DNA of 64,000 bases from Solea solea (taxonomy: Eukaryota; Chordata; Actinopteri; Pleuronectiformes; Soleidae): positions 25,111,613-25,175,612 of the forward strand of contig NC_081135.1 of assembly GCF_958295425.1 (NCBI RefSeq). The letters are read 5' to 3'. A program made the position numbers and the translations under genes. Below the pieces are notes generated by a model that saw nothing but the letters and a program-made list of their open reading frames with translations, was not told the DNA's origin and did not search any database. This document shows positions 58,300 through 64,000 of the stretch, piece by piece (position 1 is the stretch's first letter; the number at the start of each line of letters is the position of its first letter).

Positions 58300-59505
58300 T
58301 CTTTTTTTCATTATACAAAAATAGCATGTACAAAACAAGACAGGAAGCACTTGAAAGAAATGCAATCATAAAAAAACAGATGGTCTGGGCTGAAAACAGG
58401 CAACACTGCAGCACAATCAGATCGGCAACCACTGCGACGATAACCATCAATAGACATCCAAGAATACAATAAAATCGTATGAATAAAAAATAGCAGCAGC
58501 CACAACAACACAATAACACAGCAAGAAGATGAGGCACAGGAACAAGGAAATGAAAGAAAAACAATAAATAAAAAAAACAAAAGTGAAAAGAGAAAGGATG
58601 TGGAGAGAGACATTTTTTTCCCAGTCTTGTTATTCATATTGGAAACAAACTGAAGGAAAGAGAGCGTTCTAGTGTTCCATTTACAAGAATGATTATGATA
58701 TTTGCAAGGTTAATTACGTCTGACACATCATTGTCCAAGTTGTCCATCAAATAAATGAGATCACTGTACGTAAAAGAGCGTATATTATCCATTTTCAAGG
58801 ACGCCCAGCTGTGGATATCAGCCCAAAAGGAATTTAAATGTACACAATGACAAAATAAGTGGTCAGTTGTTTCCATCTTCAAACAAAGAAAACACATTGA
58901 CTCATTTCCATTTTAAATCTTTTATTAAAGAAATCATTGGAGGGATGAATTCCAGCTATTCATTTAAAATGTGTTTCCTTTACTTTAGGAGAATAAGTCA
59001 GATAGAAGGAAAAGAGCATTCCGAATGACATCATAGCCTTTTCTGGTTCTATTTTTATGTGTGAGGTTCTCTGTCTTCTCTGAGGCGGATTCTCATCTCG
59101 TTACAGACCTTTGCATTCTTGAACACCTTCCAGACATCCAGGCCTCGGGGCAAACTGAAGGAAGATTTGTTGAGGCCGGTCTGACCTCGCCCTTTGACCC
59201 AGTCTGTGCAAAGTATCCATTGTGTGTCTCAGCGGAAAGAGAGGCGCCACTTAAGTTAAGATTTTGATGACCTCTTCTCTGGTGTTTACATAGTCTCTCT
59301 GGGATCAGCCAAAGTGACCACCTCCGTTTGTATCAAGCATGTTGTTTCAAACTTGATTTTCTCTCTTCAGTTTAGCCACTTGCTTCTTCAGCACATGCAC
59401 ATCCTCTCATACGTCCTTGAAAACCAGCGTATGCATCAGCAGGTCTCGTGATTTTGACAACTGCAGTCGTAGTTTCCCCTCAGCTGCCGCGCCAAGGCTT
59501 GGATA
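58300..59505 (-). mobile_element. Decayed L1-type LINE fragment (ORF1 remnant joined to ORF2 3' end)
   Basis: Minus strand, right to left: a coiled-coil scrap (VHVLKKQVAKLKREN, about 59360-59420); an ORF1-like nucleic-acid-binding scrap (MDTLHRLGQRARSDRPQQIF, then FKNAKVCNEMRIRLRED after a frameshift, about 59055-59220); an ORF2 C-terminal region with MCFLCLKMETTDHLFCHCVH ...FW (58897 downward), the reverse-transcriptase-associated zinc-knuckle pattern CxxC...HxxxxC; then a 3' UTR and short A-rich end near 58300. Stops and shifts show it is dead. The catalytic reverse transcriptase is entirely deleted. Confidence 0.65.
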
Positions 59506-60519
59506 ATGTCAAACTTACAACAACAGGGGCCACAAAGTACATCATTTCCTACATTCTCACACACGTGTATACAGGTAACCTACATGGTAACCCTTTATAC
59601 CTACACAGGGACATCCTTTACAGCACAGCATCACTTCAGCACTGAATTTCCTCTAAAGACACCCTTTCTGACACTGAATTTCTTCTTAACGGCACACTTT
59701 TTGATCGGAAGGTCACTCATAGGAAACAAACTTGCAAGAGCATCTCATCACTTTTCTCCACAAGAAAGACACTCTTTTTTAAAAAATGTGTATTTTGCTT
59801 TAGAGGCCACATATGACTAGCAGCCAGAAGAGCACTTCCTCGTGTTTTTACTACTCTAGAGGGTACTTCAGCATGCATCTTGTGACTCAGGAGGACACTT
59901 AAATTAGTGCATGCCACTGCTATAGCCTTACAGTTACAAGAGGTGATTTATGCTGACTGAGCATAAAGGAAAAAAAAAAATCAGTTTTCTACAAATCTGA
60001 ACCTAAGTGGAATAAAATGATTGTATTTTTCACACAGCTTAAGTGAAGGAAGAATTGATTTATAAATACACTGAGACTGAAATCCACACGTGTTCTTCTG
60101 TTTCAAAGTTCTTTGAAATAGAAATATGAGGAGAATGGCGCGAAAGGAAGACCAGCATTTACAATGACTGAGTCAATATTGATATTAGACCTCTAGGCAG
60201 ACCTGGATCAGGTAGCTGTCTAGACTACAGGCAGTACCTGGCTGCCAGCTGGCTCTTGGTGTTGCACTGATGCAGTCACACAGGAATGACACAATTCACT
60301 TCATCTATTTGTCATCACCATGGAGATAAACAAAAACAACTTTATTTTCACAACTGCTACAATATGTATACAACTAATAATGTCTCGTATAATAATATAT
60401 TCGTTTAAGCAACTCTCCAAAGTATCAATTTTGATGCACTTTAGGGGAAAGCAGTCTTCCGTCACGCCAGGGGCACTGCTCTTTGCGTTTCTGTGGCAAA
60501 ATGGTGTCATTTTTCCAGG

Positions 60520-60536
60520 TTTACGTCACTTCCGTC
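60520..60536. promoter_or_regulatory. CRE-like and ETS-like sites, putative sulfatase promoter
   Basis: TTACGTCACTTCCGTCACG combines a CRE-like TACGTCA (60522-60528) with an overlapping ETS-type ACTTCCG, about 100 bases upstream of the start codon. A second CRE-like TGACGTCG is at 60704-60711 in intron 1. This arrangement is common in TATA-less promoters; function is inferred. Confidence 0.4.
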
Positions 60537-60631
60537 ACGCCACAAGCGTCAGTCAAGTCTCCCGGGTCGCTGTCGTTTAAATCGGGAAGTGACAGCTGTC
60601 GTAGAGTATATGAGTCAAAAGCGTTGCAGAG

Positions 60632-62612
60632 ATGAGGTGAGTCCACTTCATATATTACGACAGTTAATTCTGAATTAACTACAAATACCGACAGAGAGCT
60701 ACATGACGTCGCGGTCCTGACGGTTGCCTAGTAACACCCCGGTTCTTTTAAACTGCAGTTAACTAGGCTAACCAAAAACTAACTGTAGGGGAACGTTAGG
60801 AAAACTTTCCGTGGCAACCACATGAGAACCTAGGGGTGGGGGGGAACCTTGCCAACGAATAGTTAACGTTCCCATATTGTTAGCTGGGTGGACGTTGTTG
60901 TTATATTTAAAGATAAATCGGTGCAAAGTGTCTCAGTTTACTGTCGCATCAGTCTGCATATAACAAAGGTCACTTATTTATGTTGTTGCAGGCAAAGGTC
61001 TGTGCTGTAATGTTTGTTTCTTCATTGGAAGGAAGGAAGATTTAAAAAGAATTTAGGTCACATGTAAATCTGCATATAAAAAAAGCAATTATTTATGTTT
61101 TGAAGCAGCAGCAATTGATAAATGATTGGAGGTCCAGTGTGTAACATTTAGGAAAGTTTATTGGCATGAAAATGATCCATAATAATGTTTGTACCAAGCA
61201 AACCAGCCAGAGCGTGCATTTCCATTTTTGAAGTGGAAGTTTACAGGGCAAACAGAACAGCTCACTAAAAACCCTAAAGCTTAAATAAATAAATGAAGAT
61301 GGAGGGTAGAAGAGTGGAGGGAGTTGTGAGTGTTTATATCCTTTCTAAAATACGAGGACCATCATTGGGAGAAGTGAGCAGAATCCTCAGTTAGCATCTG
61401 CAGTCGCACCATTAGATATGTCATTATTTCTTAAACACTGGACCTTTTAATGAGAGACAAAGAGCATGTGCTTTAAAGATAACGACCAAACCATAGTTTT
61501 GTGTCTGTACTGAACACATAAACGTTCATTGAGTGAAAATACATTTGAATTTGAGAGCTACTTCAGATTAGATTGTATTCTGAGGATGTGTGATGTCAAT
61601 TCTTAAAAAGCTTCTTTCTTTTTTTAAAGACCTACCTCTTCTGAAGTTAAATGCAAAAGGAGAAGAATGCCATGGGTTTTTAACTGTGGATGGAAATGAA
61701 TATCTGAATAGTATTGCCACTGTGACAGAAGATGGAACAATAATAACACATCACAATATCCAAAAAATGCTGTCTTATTTGACAACTGAGTCGATTGAAT
61801 CATTTCATCACTAGATGGTTTCTTAATTCCCCTGTAAGTCAACTTAAATCAAAATCATGTTTATTCTTTGACTTCAAGGTCCCCTCTGGTGGCACCACTT
61901 CTTTTCTGCCTGCTCCTGGCTGCAGGAAATGATGTCACAGGGGAGGAGGAGAACAGGAAGCCCAACTTTGTCCTGATGATGGTAGATGACCTGGGTATTG
62001 GTGATATAGGCTGCTATGGTAATGATACCATCAGGTAAGTCATAGATCTGGTTGTGTTTGTGGGTTCCATTCCCTGCTCCACTAGTCTACGTACCCATGT
62101 GTCCTTGGGCAAGACACTTAACCCCCAAGGCAGTGTTTGAATGTGTATGAAAGATGACAGTAATAGAAAAATGTGCTGTATGGAAGTGTGAGTGAATGGG
62201 TGTGAATGACAAAACTAATAACAGAAAAAAATAAGGTTACACCTTCTCTGTCCTCGAAGGACTCCAAATATAGACCGACTGGCATCTGAAGGGGTGAAGC
62301 TGACTCAGCACATTTCCGCTGCTCCTCTGTGCAGTCCGAGCCGCGCTGCTTTCATGACGGGGCGTTATGCACTCCGCTCAGGTAATCTAAACACCCTCTG
62401 GAAGACTCATCCTGGTCATATTTGCATGTTAACGCAGTAGAACCTGCATTCATTAATACACTGTTTTTGCATGTGTGTCTGTTGAGTAGGAATGGGAAGC
62501 ACTGGCCGTGTGCAGGTGTTGCTGTTCCTTGGAGGTTCAGGGGGACTTCCAGAAAGTGAGACCACATTTGCTAAGAGGCTGCAACAACAAGGATACACCA
62601 CTGGCCTAGTGG
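60632..62612 (+). CDS. arsh: Arylsulfatase of the STS/ARSD/E/F/H group, 5' part
   Basis: Sulfatase that hydrolyses sulfate esters in the secretory pathway. Coding exons seen: 60632-60636, 61879-62034, 62260-62381, 62490-62612 (135 codons so far). The first exon contributes only ATG AG; with exon 2 this gives [20 protein letters not shown], a good signal peptide. Metal ligands D38 and D39 in [20 protein letters not shown]; the formylglycine signature is C78 in [12 protein letters not shown], with R82. The last codons read GYTTGLV plus one base; the next exon should supply the GKWHLG motif but is not found before the window ends, so the gene is partial at the right edge. [16 protein letters not shown] looks closest to ARSH from memory. 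STS or ARSE/D cannot be excluded, so the symbol is tentative. Confidence 0.85.
61131..61443. mobile_element. Copy of the CAGTGTGTAA-type MITE family, sulfatase intron 1
   Basis: Left end GGTCCAGTGTGTAACATTTA and right end TTCTTAAACACTGGACC are imperfect inverted repeats. About 313 bp, no coding capacity. Related to 57591-57995 and 29594-29923. Confidence 0.7.
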
Positions 62613-62925
62613 GTGAGATAATGTAATGTGAGCTTTCACGTCCTGACCCTCATTGTAGAATTTCCTCTGACCCCTTTCCCAGGCATGAGAGAAAATACAA
62701 TTATGGACATTTTGGGCAGGTCAGATCCAACTTGTTTCAGCTGTACACAGTGACATCACAGCCGAGTGTAGTGTGGAGTGGAGTGTGGGTTTGTACTCGG
62801 CTTGCCTTTCAAAAGGGATGATAAAACATTGTACATGAGGAAGCAATTACAGAGTCAGAGAGCATTGTTTTCACACGTTAGAAGCATTGGCAGCGCCCAA
62901 CATACATATGGTTCTGCATTTGGTG

Positions 62926-62952
62926 CGCACACACACACACACACACACACAC
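62926..62952. repeat. (CA)n microsatellite
   Basis: About thirteen CA units. Confidence 0.88.
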
Positions 62953-63823
62953 GTGCACTGTTTTGCACAAGAAAGGGGAAGATCAAATACATTTCGATTG
63001 GCTCTCGGTGGTAACACCCAAAAAACAGTGTTTAACCCTTTAAATCTCAATTCATGTGACACAGCTTTCTACTTGTGGCTGATCACAAAGAACCCCCACG
63101 TTTGTACCTGGACAAAACCAGATTCTTTTCATAAGGTTTGCCTACAGAAGAATAGTGTGTTTGTCGCTTCGGCAATACTGTTAAATTTGCAACAAAGAGA
63201 AAATCTATTCAGTCAAAGTGGAAGTGAAACAATATTTGCTATGAAACACTGTATCTCTGCTGTTTGAAACAACTCATCACTGCTCATGTGCCCTGGTGAT
63301 GTGTGTGTGTGCTGACTGCTAATTTGTTCTCATGGCAAATATTTGCTTTGCCTCCAAGCCTCCAGCCCAGAGGCATCTGTCCTCGGTGATCTGATCATAG
63401 CCAGACTAAGCGAAGTGCAGGACTGAATGTTCCTAATGTGTCTTCAGTGCGTTCCTCGGATCTGATCACAGGAACCACATTCAGAGGTGGTATGAGGATG
63501 CATTTTACTGCACATTCCTGAGCTGCATGAACACAGTCTGTCCTCAGGACAGATTAGAGACCACCTTTTTCAGCTGATGACATCTGACCAGGGCTAGTTT
63601 CGCAGTTATTTTTACTTCAGTCAGCACTCGTACGTAAGTTCATTTGCAGCAACTGTCCCAATATTAAAGTTGATCTCCTTATTATTTTGTTTTTCTAATA
63701 GTAAAAACAACTCTTTTTTATGAGCGACGGGAGTGTTGATTCACTCAAGCCTCACGTCTCTTTTCTCTCACGCACATACACACACTCACAGCGTCACACG
63801 CGCTGACGGCAGACTTGTTGAAA

Positions 63824-63900
63824 GTACGGCTGCAACTAACATGTATTTTTATTTAATCTGTCTATTGTTTTCTTTGTTCTTTGGTTAGTTTTTTTAGACA
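63824..63900. mobile_element. hAT-like repeat relic
   Basis: CGGCTGCAACTAACATGTAT, then TTTAATCTGTCTATTGTTTT matches the left end of the fish 'AGGGCTGCAACTAACGATTA' repeat type. Right end not seen. Confidence 0.5.
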
Positions 63901-64000
63901 ACAGTAAGTTTTCCTTTACCTTGTTAACCAGTTTCTTCTGAAGTTAGGTGGTGACGTGCCTTATAAGATAAATCTTCCTGTCAGATTTGACGAGATGAGG

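Larger units (their letters stand above)
62613..64000. other. Sulfatase intron 4, continuing past the window
   Basis: No exon encoding the expected GKWHLG continuation was found. The stretch contains a (CA)n microsatellite at 62926-62952 and an hAT-like left-end relic at 63824-63900. Confidence 0.6.

Overview
This window is vertebrate nuclear DNA, almost certainly from a ray-finned (teleost) fish and probably a percomorph. The evidence is intron-split genes with GT-AG junctions, many CA/TA/GA microsatellites, relics of a fish Tc1-type transposon, several copies of a common teleost tRNA-derived SINE tail, and proteins that read as fish orthologues. There are no bacterial operons, CRISPR arrays or phage genes. 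Most open reading frames in the window are chance frames or repeat shadows. The real coding content is four multi-exon genes assembled by joining exons across splice sites.

Layout: (1) 1835-7013, minus strand: a complete Indian hedgehog (ihh) gene of 441 codons. Its canonical middle exon is split by an extra 291-bp intron. (2) About 7.0-25.7 kb: an 18-kb non-coding interval between divergently transcribed ihh and snx4. It holds a TA-rich minisatellite, SINE fragments, two Tc1 relics and several microsatellites, and may contain ihh enhancers. (3) 25681-34676, plus strand: complete snx4 (sorting nexin 4, PX-BAR), 14 exons. (4) 39487-53571, plus strand: a cd99-type membrane glycoprotein gene, 11 exons, with 16 tandem 30-bp coding repeats in exon 3 and a conserved transmembrane/juxtamembrane exon. 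(5) 60632 to at least 62612, plus strand: the 5' part of an arylsulfatase of the STS/ARSD/ARSE/ARSF/ARSH group. It carries the formylglycine motif, and the gene runs off the right edge. Between cd99 and the sulfatase lie a decayed L1-type LINE, a SINE fragment and two copies of a small inverted-repeat element family.

The four genes do not form a pathway. Ihh is a secreted morphogen, SNX4 acts in endosomal recycling, CD99 is a cell-surface adhesion molecule and the sulfatase is a secretory/lysosomal-type hydrolase. The cd99-sulfatase neighbourhood matches the human Xp22.3/PAR1 neighbourhood (CD99 near ARSD/ARSE/ARSH/ARSF), while IHH and SNX4 sit on human 2q and 3q. The window therefore joins segments that are separate in mammals.

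I did not find a novel biological system. The most unusual observations are the extra hedgehog intron, the in-frame repeat array in cd99, and the five-base coding first exon of the sulfatase that depends on splicing right after the start codon. Splice sites were read by eye. No alignment or search could be run, and comparisons with other family members are from general knowledge.
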